From assembly GCA_017482005.1 (NCBI GenBank), contig JAFUOI010000007.1, forward strand, positions 62,001 to 126,000: a stretch of DNA of 64,000 nt, written 5' to 3'. Source of the DNA: Lachnospiraceae bacterium (GTDB taxonomy: Bacteria; Bacillota_A; Clostridia; Lachnospirales; Lachnospiraceae). The translations under genes and the position numbers were made by a program. Below, in pieces: positions 1 through 9,075 of this stretch. The notes under the pieces are model-generated. The model made no database searches. It was not told the origin of the DNA and saw only the letters and a program-made list of their open reading frames with translations. Numbering within the stretch: the stretch's first letter is position 1; every line of letters starts with the position of its first letter.

Positions 1-1068
1 TTAGTCAGCAGATTTAACCTGTTTCCAATATTCATTGTAAATTTCATCGCCTTCGGAACCGAGATATTTAAATGTCTCCATATTTTCATATTTTGACAAA
101 TCAGGAAAGGCGATTTCGCTGTTGCGGATTGCTTCGTCTTCAATTAAAGCGCGTGCTTCATCATTTGGTGTAGAGTAGGTAATGTAATCGAAGTTCATAA
201 GTGCGATGTCTTCACGGCACATAAAGTTGATAAATGCTTCCGCATTTTCCTTGTTCTGTGATGCTTTCGGAATTACCCAGCAGTCAATCCATACATTAGA
301 ACCTTCTTTTGGAATTACATATTCAAGATTCGGATTTTCGCGCTGTGTGTAAATAGCCTCTCCGGAATAAATTACACCGATGGCTGCTTCGTCACCAATC
401 ATTTTGTCACGAACCTGATCAACTACATAAGCCTGGGTAAGAGGTTTTTGTGTGATAAGTTCATCACGGGCCTGCTCAAGCTGTGCAGTATCCAGGGAAT
501 TCATGGAATAACCGAGTCGTTTTAAAGAAACCATAAATGCGTCTCTTACAGAATCCTGCATCAGAATATTGCCGGCATATTTTTCATCCCAAAGAACATC
601 CCAGGAATCAATCGGTTCGTCAACCATTGTCTTATTGTAAAGAATACCCACGGTACCAAAACAGTAAGGAACAGTGTATTTGTTTTCCGGATCAAAGGAT
701 TTTGCCTGCTCATAGTATTGAGCTCCGATTTTGTCTTTGTTCGGAATGTTATCGAAGTTAATCTCTGCAAGAAGATCATTTTCGATTAGTTTTTCAATCA
801 TGTAATCGGAAGGGCAGAGCACATCGTAATTGCTTGTGCCGGATTCTACCTTCGGATACATAATTTCGTTTGTTTCGTATTCATCGTAGATAACCTTGAT
901 ACCGGTTTCTGCTTCAAACATGTCGATTGTTTCAGGGTCAATGTACTCGCCCCAGTTGTAAACAATAACTTCCCCGTTTTCACCGCCTTTATCACCGCCG
1001 CAACCGGTAACAAGTGCAGAAAACGCAATCATAGATGCGAGTAATACAATAAATTTGTTTTTTTTCAT
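1..1068 (-). CDS. potD: Spermidine/putrescine ABC transporter substrate-binding lipoprotein PotD
   Basis: Extracellular polyamine receptor that hands substrate to the PotBC channel. The 355-residue protein starts with a lipoprotein signal: a basic MKKNK start, a hydrophobic stretch and a lipobox VTGC with Cys23 as the predicted lipid anchor. The mature part has the PotD/PotF layout, including the early VYNWGEYIDPETI motif and SDYMIEKL. The stop codon lies at the window edge, so the gene is complete. A GAGGAG ribosome site precedes the ATG at 1068; an upstream ATG is out of frame and closes at once. It is the last gene of the operon, 25 bp after potC. Function is clear at family level; preference for spermidine or putrescine cannot be read from sequence. 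Confidence 0.93.
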   Translation of the reverse strand: MKKNKFIVLLASMIAFSALVTGCGGDKGGENGEVIVYNWGEYIDPETIDMFEAETGIKVIYDEYETNEIMYPKVESGTSNYDVLCPSDYMIEKLIENDLLAEINFDNIPNKDKIGAQYYEQAKSFDPENKYTVPYCFGTVGILYNKTMVDEPIDSWDVLWDEKYAGNILMQDSVRDAFMVSLKRLGYSMNSLDTAQLEQARDELITQKPLTQAYVVDQVRDKMIGDEAAIGVIYSGEAIYTQRENPNLEYVIPKEGSNVWIDCWVIPKASQNKENAEAFINFMCREDIALMNFDYITYSTPNDEARALIEDEAIRNSEIAFPDLSKYENMETFKYLGSEGDEIYNEYWKQVKSAD

Positions 1069-1093
1069 TTTTTCATTCTCCTCGTATAAAGTT

Positions 1094-1879
1094 TTAAACT
1101 CTTTTTTGTGCGTTGTCTTTTTTTGACGGGCTCTTGTTAATAAAGAGAAGAAGTGCTAAAACAACGACAAATATGATAGTAGAAAGGGCATACATTTCAG
1201 GTTTGATGCCTTTCTTAACTTCCGTGTAAATTTTAGTGGACAATGTATCGACGCCGGGTCCCTTGGTAAAGTGTGTAATGATAAAATCATCAAGGGACAT
1301 TGTAAATGCCATCAAAAACCCGGTAAAAATGCCGGGGAGCAAATCCGGAAATACAACTTTAAAGAAAGCGTATATAGGACCGGCACCGAGGTCGAGTGCA
1401 GCCTCATAAGTATGTTTGTTAAGTTGTTTCATCTTTGGCATGACGCTCAATATGACGTAAGGTATATTGAAGGTAATATGCGCCAGGAGTATCGTGGAAA
1501 AGCCGAAACTCATCCCGAAACTCAGGTATAGGAGCATAAGTGAAATACCGGTCACAATATCAGCATTAAGCATAGGAATGTTAGTGACACCCATGAAGAA
1601 TGTGCGCCAGGCTCTGTTCATGTGATTTATTGCGATGCATGCTGCAGTACCGATTACGGTAGCAATGAGAGCGGAGAGGAGTGCAAGCCACAGAGTGTTT
1701 TGCAGTGCCTCCATAATGATCTCATTTTCAAACAATTCTACATACCATTTGGTTGTAAAGCCGCCCCATTTTGCTCTTGTTTTGCTCTTGTTAAAAGATA
1801 AAACGATGAGAGTAGCAATCGGAGCATATAAGAATACGAATATAATAGCGATATAAAAACGCGAGATAAACTTTTTCAT
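1094..1879 (-). CDS. potC: Spermidine/putrescine ABC transporter permease PotC
   Basis: One of two inner-membrane channel subunits of the polyamine importer. The 261-residue protein has about six hydrophobic segments beginning at residue 9, and the coupling loop AALDLGAGPIYAFFKVVFPDLLPGI, a good match to the permease EAA motif that contacts the PotA ATPase. Its ATG overlaps the stop of potB by 4 bp, so the two are translationally coupled. Length and order (potA-potB-potC-potD) are standard for the family. Confidence 0.93.
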   Translation of the reverse strand: MKKFISRFYIAIIFVFLYAPIATLIVLSFNKSKTRAKWGGFTTKWYVELFENEIIMEALQNTLWLALLSALIATVIGTAACIAINHMNRAWRTFFMGVTNIPMLNADIVTGISLMLLYLSFGMSFGFSTILLAHITFNIPYVILSVMPKMKQLNKHTYEAALDLGAGPIYAFFKVVFPDLLPGIFTGFLMAFTMSLDDFIITHFTKGPGVDTLSTKIYTEVKKGIKPEMYALSTIIFVVVLALLLFINKSPSKKDNAQKRV

Positions 1880-2712
1880 AACAGCGTGCCCTCCCCGTCT
1901 TTGTCAAGAATAGCTGAGATGATCATGCTGATGATAATAAATACCATAAGCACGATGGAAAGTCCGCTGCCGAGATTCCAGTTGGAAGCTTGTGTAAATT
2001 CCTGTTCGATAACATTACCGATAAGGAGGATTTTACTTCCGCCGAGAATCGAAGAAATAACGAAAGTTGTCAATGCCGGTACAAAAACCATTGTAACACC
2101 GCTTACTACACCCGGTATACTAAGTGGGAATATGATGCGGCAGAAGGTTTGAATCCAGTTTGCACCGAGGTCATGGGCTGCGTTGATGACATCGCGATCC
2201 ATTCTGGCAAGAGAGTTGTAGATCGGAAGTACCATAAACGGAAGGAAGTTATATACCATACCGAGAATAATTGCAGCTTCTGTATTAATAATATTAAGGC
2301 TTGGCAGAGAAAAGAAATTCAGAATCATGTTAATGACACCGTTTTTTTCCAAAAGTGTCTGCCATGCAAGTGTGCGAAGTAAAAAGTTCATCCACATCGG
2401 AAGGATGAAGACCAGCACAATAAACTGGTTTTGGTTAACGCTCATGTTGGCAAGTATCATGGCAAGCGGATAAGCAAGCACAAAACAAATGATTGTGCTG
2501 ATCAGTGACAGACGCATGGAAATCCAAAGTGCTTTGCTGTGTTCCGGCGAGGCGATTGCAGCGATGTTTTCGAGGGTGAAAGCGCCGCTTTCGTCAATAA
2601 AGCCATAATAAAATACCATGATAAGCGGAATGATAATGAAGGCGATGGACCAGAAAAGATACGGCCCTGCCAGCAGGGAACGTTTACTCTTCAATTTGTA
2701 CAGCCTCCTCAT
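1876..2712 (-). CDS. potB: Spermidine/putrescine ABC transporter permease PotB
   Basis: Partner permease to PotC. The 278-residue protein has six predicted membrane spans and the EAA-type coupling loop [25 protein letters not shown] in the second half. The chosen ATG at 2712 lies 29 bp inside the end of potA. I see no better in-frame ATG, and the basic segment [11 protein letters not shown] before the first span suits a cytoplasmic N-terminus. It forms the transmembrane pore of the polyamine importer with PotC. Confidence 0.92.
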   Translation of the reverse strand: MRRLYKLKSKRSLLAGPYLFWSIAFIIIPLIMVFYYGFIDESGAFTLENIAAIASPEHSKALWISMRLSLISTIICFVLAYPLAMILANMSVNQNQFIVLVFILPMWMNFLLRTLAWQTLLEKNGVINMILNFFSLPSLNIINTEAAIILGMVYNFLPFMVLPIYNSLARMDRDVINAAHDLGANWIQTFCRIIFPLSIPGVVSGVTMVFVPALTTFVISSILGGSKILLIGNVIEQEFTQASNWNLGSGLSIVLMVFIIISMIISAILDKDGEGTLL

Positions 2713-3757
2713 CTTCAGATTCCGGTTTGTTCATAATCTGGATGTTAAAAGGATCCACGCTGATGGATACTTTTTGACCGACCGTAAACATGGAAGTGGA
2801 ATGTACAAGCCATTCGTAACCGCCGGCCATAACTTCCATTTCGTAATGGACACCTTTAAAGATTACGTGAGTTACTTCGCCGTCCAAGATGCCCTGACCG
2901 GCATCTTTTAATACGATATCTTCCGGACGGATAACAACGTCGACCGGTTTGTTGTTTCCGAACCCTGTATCCACACATGCCCATTTGCATCCGAGGAAGG
3001 AAACAAGTTTATCCTGTACCATAGTAGCATCAATAATATTGCTGTCACCGATAAAGTCTGCAACAAACGCATTTTCCGGTTCGTTATAAATCATTTCCGG
3101 AGTACCAATCTGCTGGATGTAGCCCTGGTTCATGACAACAATTGTGTCAGACATGGTAAGGGCTTCTTCCTGGTCGTGTGTAACATAAATAAATGTAATG
3201 CCAAGTTCATTTTTCAAACGGATCAGCTCGTACTGCATATCCTGTCTAAGCTTCAAATCAAGAGCACCAAGCGGTTCATCGAGAAGAAGAACCTTCGGCT
3301 CGTTTACGATGGCACGTGCAATTGCAATTCGCTGCTGCTGACCGCCGGAGAGCTGGTGCGGCATACGTTTTTCGTAGCCGTCAAGGTTGACAAGCTTTAA
3401 GGCATATTTAATCTTATCATCTATGTAAGATTTGCTTTTGTTTTTAATCTTTAAACCAAAAGCAATGTTTTCGGCAATTGTCATATGGGTAAAAAGTGCA
3501 TATTTTTGGAAAACAGTATTAAGCTGACGCTTGTTCGGAGGAAGATTGGTAATATCTTCGCCGTTGAAAAACACCTTTCCGCTGTCCGGAGATTCAAAAC
3601 CGCCGATGATACGGAGGGTCGTTGTTTTGCCGCAACCGGAAGGGCCGAGGAGAGTAAGAAACTCATTTTCTCTGATGTATAAATTGAGGTCGTCAAGAAC
3701 CATAGTTCCGTCAAAAGATTTATTAATACCTGAAAGATTAATCAGTTTATTGCTCAT
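2684..3757 (-). CDS. potA: Spermidine/putrescine ABC transporter ATP-binding protein PotA
   Basis: Cytoplasmic ATPase that powers polyamine import through PotBC. The 357-residue protein carries Walker A GPSGCGKT at residues 38-45, signature LSGGQQQR, Walker B VLLLDEP with the following D-loop GALD, and the switch histidine in YVTHDQEEA. The last third (after about residue 235) is a TOBE-type regulatory region, as in MalK/PotA. It is the first transporter gene, 15 bp after the regulator gene. Confidence 0.94.
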   Translation of the reverse strand: MSNKLINLSGINKSFDGTMVLDDLNLYIRENEFLTLLGPSGCGKTTTLRIIGGFESPDSGKVFFNGEDITNLPPNKRQLNTVFQKYALFTHMTIAENIAFGLKIKNKSKSYIDDKIKYALKLVNLDGYEKRMPHQLSGGQQQRIAIARAIVNEPKVLLLDEPLGALDLKLRQDMQYELIRLKNELGITFIYVTHDQEEALTMSDTIVVMNQGYIQQIGTPEMIYNEPENAFVADFIGDSNIIDATMVQDKLVSFLGCKWACVDTGFGNNKPVDVVIRPEDIVLKDAGQGILDGEVTHVIFKGVHYEMEVMAGGYEWLVHSTSMFTVGQKVSISVDPFNIQIMNKPESEDEEAVQIEE

Positions 3758-3772
3758 GGAAAATATCCTCCC

Positions 3773-4309
3773 TTAGAAGCTTGGCGGACTGGTCACCCAG
3801 ATGACAGTTGCACCGGAGCGTCCTGCTTCCAAATAGTGTTTTTTTTCAGGGACAAAGTAAAATGCGTCTCCCTTTTTGGCTGTATGTGTTTTCGAACCGA
3901 GATGAATCTTAATACTTCCGGTCAGTACATATCCGAATTCTTCACCTTCATGGGGAAGGTCCGGATAAGTGGAACCACCGGGTGAAAGAGTGAGACGGAT
4001 CGGTTCCATCTCGTTTTTCTGTGCGTTTGGAATAATCCACTCAATGGTGTTGCCCAGTTCCTGATCTTCTTTTTCAAAAAAATCTTCCTGTTTGAACACA
4101 ATCTGAGAGTCGTCTTCCTCACTGAAAAATTCATTTAAGTTTGTTCCGAGACACTGCAGAATGTCAGTCAGCGTTGAAATGGAAGGAGAGGTAAGATTGC
4201 GCTCAAGCTGGGAAATAAATCCCTTGGAAAGTTCTGCGCGGTCAGCCAATTCTTCCTGGGTCAATGCTTTCTGAATTCGCAGCTCTTTTAATTTAAGCCC
4301 GATATCCAT
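3773..4309 (-). CDS. XRE-family transcriptional regulator with C-terminal cupin domain, likely polyamine-responsive
   Basis: A 178-residue DNA-binding protein: an XRE helix-turn-helix at about residues 6-60 (KLKELRIQKALTQEELADRAELSKGFISQLER) followed by a cupin sensor domain at about 105-170 (GEEFGYVLTGSIKIHLG). PuuR-like proteins of this build control polyamine genes. I chose the ATG at 4309 because AGAGGTG sits just upstream; the longer frame from a TTG at 4330 lacks a site. It leads the pot operon, so it probably controls potABCD and itself through the palindrome at 4346-4362. The ligand is inferred from context. Confidence 0.85.
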   Translation of the reverse strand: MDIGLKLKELRIQKALTQEELADRAELSKGFISQLERNLTSPSISTLTDILQCLGTNLNEFFSEEDDSQIVFKQEDFFEKEDQELGNTIEWIIPNAQKNEMEPIRLTLSPGGSTYPDLPHEGEEFGYVLTGSIKIHLGSKTHTAKKGDAFYFVPEKKHYLEAGRSGATVIWVTSPPSF

Positions 4310-4345
4310 TTTGGCACCTCTTTGTGACAATTAAATAAACTTTGA

Positions 4346-4362
4346 GTTTAGTTTTACTAAAC
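4346..4362. promoter_or_regulatory. Perfect palindromic operator upstream of the pot operon
   Basis: GTTTAGT and ACTAAAC form a perfect 7-bp inverted repeat with a TTT spacer. It lies immediately downstream of the pot -10 box, over the predicted transcription start, where a bound repressor would block initiation. The nearest candidate binder is the XRE-cupin regulator encoded right after it. The palindrome is seen directly; the binding partner is inferred. Confidence 0.6.
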
Positions 4363-4373
4363 AATCTGTTCTA

Positions 4374-4401
4374 ATTATATATTTCTTATAATAAATGTCA
4401 A
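4374..4401 (-). promoter_or_regulatory. Consensus sigma-A promoter for the regulator-potABCD operon
   Basis: On the minus strand, TTGACA (4401-4396) and TATAAT (4379-4374) are separated by 16 bp, both perfect hexamers. Transcription would start near 4366, at the edge of the palindromic operator. Confidence 0.75.
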
Positions 4402-4453
4402 TATATTTAGGCCGTATTTTGTAAAAAAAGAGAGGAAAATTAATATCGAATTC

Positions 4454-4482
4454 TTAACAAAAAAAAGCAGATGTGCTACAAT
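4454..4482 (+). promoter_or_regulatory. Sigma-A promoter for the lactonase gene
   Basis: TTAACA (4454-4459), a 17-bp spacer and TACAAT (4477-4482) preceded by TGC, which is an extended -10. The leader to the ATG at 4516 is short and holds GGAGGT. Confidence 0.65.
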
Positions 4483-4515
4483 GATACAAATTGAGCTGAT
4501 GCGGAGGTAAGACGA

Positions 4516-5568
4516 ATGGCAAAAAGTAAATACGTAGCTTATGTATCTACTTATACAATGGGAGATAATCATGGCATTAAAATATATGATGTTGATGTTG
4601 AGAATGGAAGACTGATTCCGAAGGATCAGGTTGAGATTACCAATTCTTCCTATATTACAATTTCCCACAATGGGAAATATTTGTATTCCATTACGGATTT
4701 TGGTGTGGAAGCATATGAGATTGCAGAAGACGGCAGTCTTTCCTGCATTAACCATGGATCTATTAACGGTATGAGAGGCTGTTATCTTTCTACGGATTAT
4801 GAGGAAAAGTTTCTTTTTGTAGCAGGATATCATGACGGGAAGATTACTGTTTTACGTGTGCGTGAGGATGGCGGTGTCGGAGAAATCACGGACGAGGTGT
4901 ATTTGAAAGGAATGGGAAGTGTTGCGGAACGCAATTTCCGACCACATGTAAATTGTGTGAAAATGACGCGGGATAATAAGTTCCTGATGGCAGCGGATAT
5001 CGGAATGGATCATGTGGATGTGTATGAACTTAATCACATAACAGGAAAACTGAAACTGGTGGACGTGATCCGAAGTGAAATTGAGTCAGCTCCGCGCCAT
5101 GTTAAAATGACCAAAGACGGAAAATTTGTGTATATCGTACACGAATTGAAAAATTATATTGATGTATATTCTTACACGGTGGAAGATAACAATCCGTTTT
5201 TTACAAAAATACAGAACATATCGACGCTCAATGATTATCATGCAAGTAATTCCGCAGCGAGTGCCCTGAATTTCTCTGTAGACGGAAAGTATCTTGTCAG
5301 TTCCAATGCGGGAGATAACAGTGTGATTGTATATCGTATCGATCAGGAAACAGGAATGCTGGAGAAGGTATTCTGTCTTCCGATAAGCGGTGATTATCCG
5401 AAAGACGCGGCTCTGTTTCCGGATAATAAGCACCTTCTCAGTTTAAATCATGAATCAGGTACCATGACATTTTTTAACGTGGATCTTGATAAAGGATTGC
5501 TTGTTATGAATGGAAAAGAGATGAAGATTAACAAACCAAACTGTGTGATTTTCCACTGTTTGAAGTAA
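4516..5568 (+). CDS. Lactonase family beta-propeller protein (6-phosphogluconolactonase-like)
   Basis: A 350-residue cytoplasmic protein without signal peptide, resembling the seven-bladed propeller lactonases (Pgl/YbhE type, PF10282). Blade-like repeats recur every 45-50 residues, for example SYITISHNGKYLYSITD, RHVKMTKDGKFVYIVHE and LNFSVDGKYLVSSNAGDNSV. In bacteria, members hydrolyse 6-phosphogluconolactone in the pentose phosphate pathway, but many have unproven substrates and no pentose phosphate gene is nearby. The GGAGGT site 8 bp before the ATG fixes the start. It is a single-gene unit with its own promoter and a downstream terminator. Confidence 0.75.
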   Translation: MAKSKYVAYVSTYTMGDNHGIKIYDVDVENGRLIPKDQVEITNSSYITISHNGKYLYSITDFGVEAYEIAEDGSLSCINHGSINGMRGCYLSTDYEEKFLFVAGYHDGKITVLRVREDGGVGEITDEVYLKGMGSVAERNFRPHVNCVKMTRDNKFLMAADIGMDHVDVYELNHITGKLKLVDVIRSEIESAPRHVKMTKDGKFVYIVHELKNYIDVYSYTVEDNNPFFTKIQNISTLNDYHASNSAASALNFSVDGKYLVSSNAGDNSVIVYRIDQETGMLEKVFCLPISGDYPKDAALFPDNKHLLSLNHESGTMTFFNVDLDKGLLVMNGKEMKINKPNCVIFHCLK

Positions 5569-5572
5569 TAGA

Positions 5573-5636
5573 AAAGAGTATCGGAATGCAGGATTATTGC
5601 CGTTGGAAATGATTCCTTAACCGATACTCTTTATTA
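5573..5636. terminator. Bidirectional terminator between convergent genes
   Basis: AAAGAGTATCGG (5573-5584) pairs perfectly with CCGATACTCTTT (5621-5632), followed on the plus strand by TATTATTTTTT. The loop of 36 nt is long but can partly fold. It lies between two convergent genes, so it may serve both strands. Confidence 0.7.
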
Positions 5637-5641
5637 TTTTT

Positions 5642-7606
5642 TCAGCTTTGTAACTGTTCCCATTCTTCGTATTTTGCTTCCAACTCTTCAGAAAGAGAAG
5701 TCTGTTCTTTAGAAAGTTCCTGGAGCCGGGCAACATTTGTTGCCACTTCCGGAAGAGCCATTTCTTCTTCGATTTCACTGATACGTTGTTCTAATTCAGC
5801 GATGCGGTCCTCACATTTTTTGAGCTGATTTTCCAGCTTACGTTTCTGTGCCTGTAATTCTTTTTGCTGCTGCCAGTCAAGCTTTCCGGCGGAGTCTTCC
5901 GCAGCATTTCCGACAGTGGAAGCAGCAGAAGCCGTTGTGCCTGCTGCCAGCGGAGCATAAACAGAATTACCGGTGGAACTTGCAACAGCAATTCCTTCTA
6001 CCGTTTCTTTCTTTTCTAAATAATAATCATAATTACCACCGAAGGAATAAAATTTATGGTTTGCCAGATCAAGAATCCGTGAGGCGGTCTGATTGACAAA
6101 ATAGCGGTCGTGGGAGACATATAACACTGTTCCCTCATAGCCGTTTAATGCCTGTTCCAAAATTTCCTTTGAGGTAATGTCCAAATGGTTGGTTGGCTCA
6201 TCAAGAATCAAAAAGTTAGCATTGGATAACATAAGCTTTGCGAGCGAAACACGTCCGCGTTCGCCGCCGGACAAATCGCCGATGCGTTTGAATACATCAT
6301 CACCCGTAAACAGGAAGGCTGCAAGTGTATTGCGTATTTCAGTATTAGTTAGCGTAGGGTAATCATCTGAAATCTCGTCAAACAATGTTTTTTCGCTGTG
6401 CAGAACATGATGTTCCTGATCGTAATATCCGATTTCAACTTTGGTGCCGAGAATAAACTCACCTGCATCTGCGGTTTCTAATTCGTTTAAAATTTTAAGT
6501 AATGTGGTTTTTCCGGTTCCATTGTCACCAATAATTGCAACATGTTCTCCGCGCTTGATTTCCATATTGACATCAGAAAACAGAAGATTGTCGCCAAAGC
6601 TTTTTGAAAGTCCGGATACGGAAAGTACATCGTTTCCGCTTGTAATTCGCGGTGTCAGGGTAAAACGCATGTCATCGCGAAGCTCCATGGGTTTATCAAG
6701 TATATCCATTTTGTCAAGCATCTTTTCACGGCTTTCCGCACGTTTAATTGATTTTTCGCGGTTGAATGATTTTAATTTGTCAATTACCTGTTGCTGGCGG
6801 CGGATTTCGTCCTGCTGTTTTAAGTAGGCTTTCATCTGTGCATTTCGGATCTCAGCAGATTTTTCTGCAAAAGCAGAGTAGTTACCGAGGTACATGCGGC
6901 TGTCCCCGTTTTCAATAGAAAGCACCTTGTTTACAATACGGTCTAAAAAATACCGGTCGTGCGATACAATGATAACCGCACCTTTGTAAGTGCGAAGATA
7001 ATTTTCCAACCAATTGATGGAAGAGATGTCCAAGTGGTTTGTCGGCTCATCAAGAATAATAAGATCCGGTGAAAGTAATAATAGCTTGGCAAGAGAAACA
7101 CGGGTTTTTTGTCCTCCGGACAGCGTTGAAATCTGTTTTGAAAATTCTTCTTCTGCAAATCCGAGACCTTTCAGAACTCCGATAAGTTCGCTGCGGTATT
7201 TATATCCGTCCTTTGATTCAAAAGCATGAGTTTTTGAAGTGTATAATTTCATCAAATCTTCAAGCTCTGAGTCCGATGCATGTTTCATATCAAATTCAAG
7301 CTGTCGTAAATCTTCTTCCAGATTAACCAGTTCCTGTTTGACAGAGAGCAGCTCTTCGTAAATGGTGTTTGAACTTTCGGAACCATCCTGCTGTGCAAGA
7401 TATCCGTAGGTTTTATCTTTTGCAAATGCCACATTTCCGGTGTCAGGGGAAAGTTCTCCTACAATCATTTTAAGAAGGGTGGATTTTCCGGCTCCGTTAA
7501 TACCGACAATAGCTACTTTGTCGGTGTCTTCCACCTGAAAAGATGCCTGACGTATAACTGTATGATCAACAAATGTTTTGGATAAGTTCTGGCATGATAA
7601 AATCAT
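5642..7606 (-). CDS. ABC-F family ATPase (YdiF-like)
   Basis: A 654-residue soluble protein with two ABC ATPase cassettes and no membrane segment. The first Walker A is GINGAGKST (about residues 35-43) with signature LSGGQKTR; the second is GDNGTGKTT with LSGGERGR. A charged linker joins them, and the last 80 residues are a predicted coiled coil (KRKLENQLKKCEDRIAELEQ). ABC-F proteins act on the ribosome in translation; some give antibiotic protection, which cannot be judged here. The ATG at 7606 has GGAGGT upstream; the frame continues 37 codons further with no ribosome site. It is divergent from rex, recalling the ydiF/ydiH(rex) closeness in Bacillus. Confidence 0.9.
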   Translation of the reverse strand: MILSCQNLSKTFVDHTVIRQASFQVEDTDKVAIVGINGAGKSTLLKMIVGELSPDTGNVAFAKDKTYGYLAQQDGSESSNTIYEELLSVKQELVNLEEDLRQLEFDMKHASDSELEDLMKLYTSKTHAFESKDGYKYRSELIGVLKGLGFAEEEFSKQISTLSGGQKTRVSLAKLLLLSPDLIILDEPTNHLDISSINWLENYLRTYKGAVIIVSHDRYFLDRIVNKVLSIENGDSRMYLGNYSAFAEKSAEIRNAQMKAYLKQQDEIRRQQQVIDKLKSFNREKSIKRAESREKMLDKMDILDKPMELRDDMRFTLTPRITSGNDVLSVSGLSKSFGDNLLFSDVNMEIKRGEHVAIIGDNGTGKTTLLKILNELETADAGEFILGTKVEIGYYDQEHHVLHSEKTLFDEISDDYPTLTNTEIRNTLAAFLFTGDDVFKRIGDLSGGERGRVSLAKLMLSNANFLILDEPTNHLDITSKEILEQALNGYEGTVLYVSHDRYFVNQTASRILDLANHKFYSFGGNYDYYLEKKETVEGIAVASSTGNSVYAPLAAGTTASAASTVGNAAEDSAGKLDWQQQKELQAQKRKLENQLKKCEDRIAELEQRISEIEEEMALPEVATNVARLQELSKEQTSLSEELEAKYEEWEQLQS

Positions 7607-7677
7607 TGTTTGTACCTCCGCTGTATACCACAAACAATATAGCAGAAAAATGGAAGAAATGCTATATAATAAATTTT

Positions 7678-7706
7678 TTGACAGATATTTAACAAAGATA
7701 TATAAT
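7678..7706 (+). promoter_or_regulatory. Consensus promoter of rex with overlapping Rex-type operator
   Basis: TTGACA (7678-7683), 17 bp and TATAAT (7701-7706) form a perfect sigma-A promoter. The 18 bp from 7678 to 7695 resemble the Rex operator TTGTTAAN4TTAACAA: the right half TTAACAA (7689-7695) is perfect and the left half matches at 4 of 7 positions. The operator would cover the -35 box and most of the spacer, consistent with autorepression. Confidence 0.65.
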
Positions 7707-7735
7707 ATTTCTATCATAAGCAGGAGGCAAAAGAA

Positions 7736-8377
7736 GTGGAAGAAAAGGAAATATCACAGGCTGTCATCGGTCGTCTTCCCCGTTACTTCAGATATCTTGG
7801 TGAGTTAAAGGATGAGGGCGTGGAACGTATCTCTTCCCAGGAGTTGTCGGGAATCATGAATGTAACAGCATCCCAGATACGTCAGGATTTTAATAATTTT
7901 GGCGGTTTCGGACAACAGGGATATGGGTATAATGTAGAATATTTATATACAGAAATCGGTAAAATACTCGGTCTCAACAAGACGCATAAGTTGATAATTG
8001 TCGGCGCAGGACATTTGGGACAGGCTCTTGCAAATTACATGAATTTTGAGAGACGCGGCTTTTTAATTCAGGGATTGTTTGATCAGGATACTTCTCTGAC
8101 GGGTAAATTAGTTCGTGGCATTCCGGTTCGTCCGATGGAAGAACTTGAGAATTTTATTGTAGAAAATGAGATTGATATCGGTGTTCTTACAATTCCGAAG
8201 GAAGGGGCGGTTTCCGTATCCGGACGCCTTGTAAAATGCGGAATCAAAGCAATTTGGAATTTTGCACATGTGGATCTTGAAGTTCCGGAAGGAGTACAGG
8301 TGGAGAATGTGCATTTGTCGGACAGCCTGATGAAACTTTCTTATAATATTACGAGGTTTGAAAAAGAACAGAGGTGA
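7736..8377 (+). CDS. rex: Redox-sensing transcriptional repressor Rex
   Basis: Rex senses the NADH/NAD+ ratio and represses fermentation and redox genes when NADH is low. The 213-residue protein has an N-terminal winged helix (IGRLPRYFRYLGELKDEG, then QIRQDFNNFGGFGQQGYGYNVEYL) and a Rossmann NAD(H) domain with GAGHLG at about residues 90-95. Start is GTG at 7736, set by AGGAGG at 7722-7727 with an 8-bp gap. It heads a probable operon with a coiled-coil gene 4 bp downstream. Residues and length fit the family fully. Confidence 0.95.
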   Translation: MEEKEISQAVIGRLPRYFRYLGELKDEGVERISSQELSGIMNVTASQIRQDFNNFGGFGQQGYGYNVEYLYTEIGKILGLNKTHKLIIVGAGHLGQALANYMNFERRGFLIQGLFDQDTSLTGKLVRGIPVRPMEELENFIVENEIDIGVLTIPKEGAVSVSGRLVKCGIKAIWNFAHVDLEVPEGVQVENVHLSDSLMKLSYNITRFEKEQR

Positions 8378-8381
8378 TTTG

Positions 8382-9011
8382 ATGTCACGTAAGGAAGAAA
8401 TCTATAAACCGGCATTGGCCGGCAAAAACATACCGATTCTGACGCTTGATAATAAATGGCACAGGCTTTTTACCCAGACGGAAATCAGCCCGCAGATTAT
8501 TGAGAAAGAAAAACAGCTCAAAGAATTATTAAAGCGGCAGGGGAAGTTGAATAATGAATGTAAAAAACTCCGAGGTATCAAAACAAAGCTCAGAGATGAG
8601 ATTGTGAGTCTGATGGATGGCGGCAATGAAAGTGCTGCGGCACAGAAAAAGCAGGAGGAAAATAAGCGACTGATAGAAGATTGTAACGACAGGCTCAAGG
8701 CGGATCAGGAGGAACTCCTCGATGTTGAAAAAGATATAAACAGTGTAAATTATGATCTGATGCTTCTTTCCATGGAGGTCTGTTACGAGGCAATCCGTGA
8801 TAATACGGCGGAGATTGAGCAAATCGATAAATGGATCAACCAGATGCGTATAGACTTGAAAAAGAATGTGGTACGTAAACAGGAAAAAGAAATTTATAAT
8901 CAAAATCTGTACAGTTATATGCATGATATATTCGGTCCGGAAGTGATTGAAATTTTTGATATGAAATATAATCCGGCAGAGAAAGCACCGGTGAAAGATA
9001 AGAAGTCATAG
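8382..9011 (+). CDS. Coiled-coil protein of unknown function, co-transcribed with rex
   Basis: I do not recognise a named family. The 209-residue protein is soluble and highly charged; residues about 35-165 form long predicted coiled coils (EKEKQLKELLKRQGKL and QKKQEENKRLIEDCN), and the ends are less charged (NIPILTLDNKWHRLF; YMHDIFGPEVIEIFD). No membrane segment, signal peptide or metal motif is visible. The ATG at 8382 follows AGAGGTGA; the upstream TTG frame overlaps rex and is less likely. Four bp separate it from the rex stop and a terminator follows, so it shares Rex autoregulation if that occurs. Confidence 0.7.
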   Translation: MSRKEEIYKPALAGKNIPILTLDNKWHRLFTQTEISPQIIEKEKQLKELLKRQGKLNNECKKLRGIKTKLRDEIVSLMDGGNESAAAQKKQEENKRLIEDCNDRLKADQEELLDVEKDINSVNYDLMLLSMEVCYEAIRDNTAEIEQIDKWINQMRIDLKKNVVRKQEKEIYNQNLYSYMHDIFGPEVIEIFDMKYNPAEKAPVKDKKS

Positions 9012-9014
9012 AAT

Positions 9015-9043
9015 AAAAAAGGATGCGCTTCGTATCCTTTTTT
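9015..9043 (+). terminator. Rho-independent terminator after the rex operon
   Basis: AAAAAAGGATGCG (9015-9027) pairs with CGTATCCTTTTTT (9031-9043) around a CTT loop with one G-U pair. The 3' arm ends in a T run. Confidence 0.8.
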
Positions 9044-9075
9044 GGCGTTTCATCCCAAAAGGGAGAGGTAAATAA

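Noticed and set aside
4375..4833. Minus-strand frame of 152 codons across the pot promoter region
   Set aside because: It overlaps the lactonase gene and two convincing promoters; its sequence matches no family.
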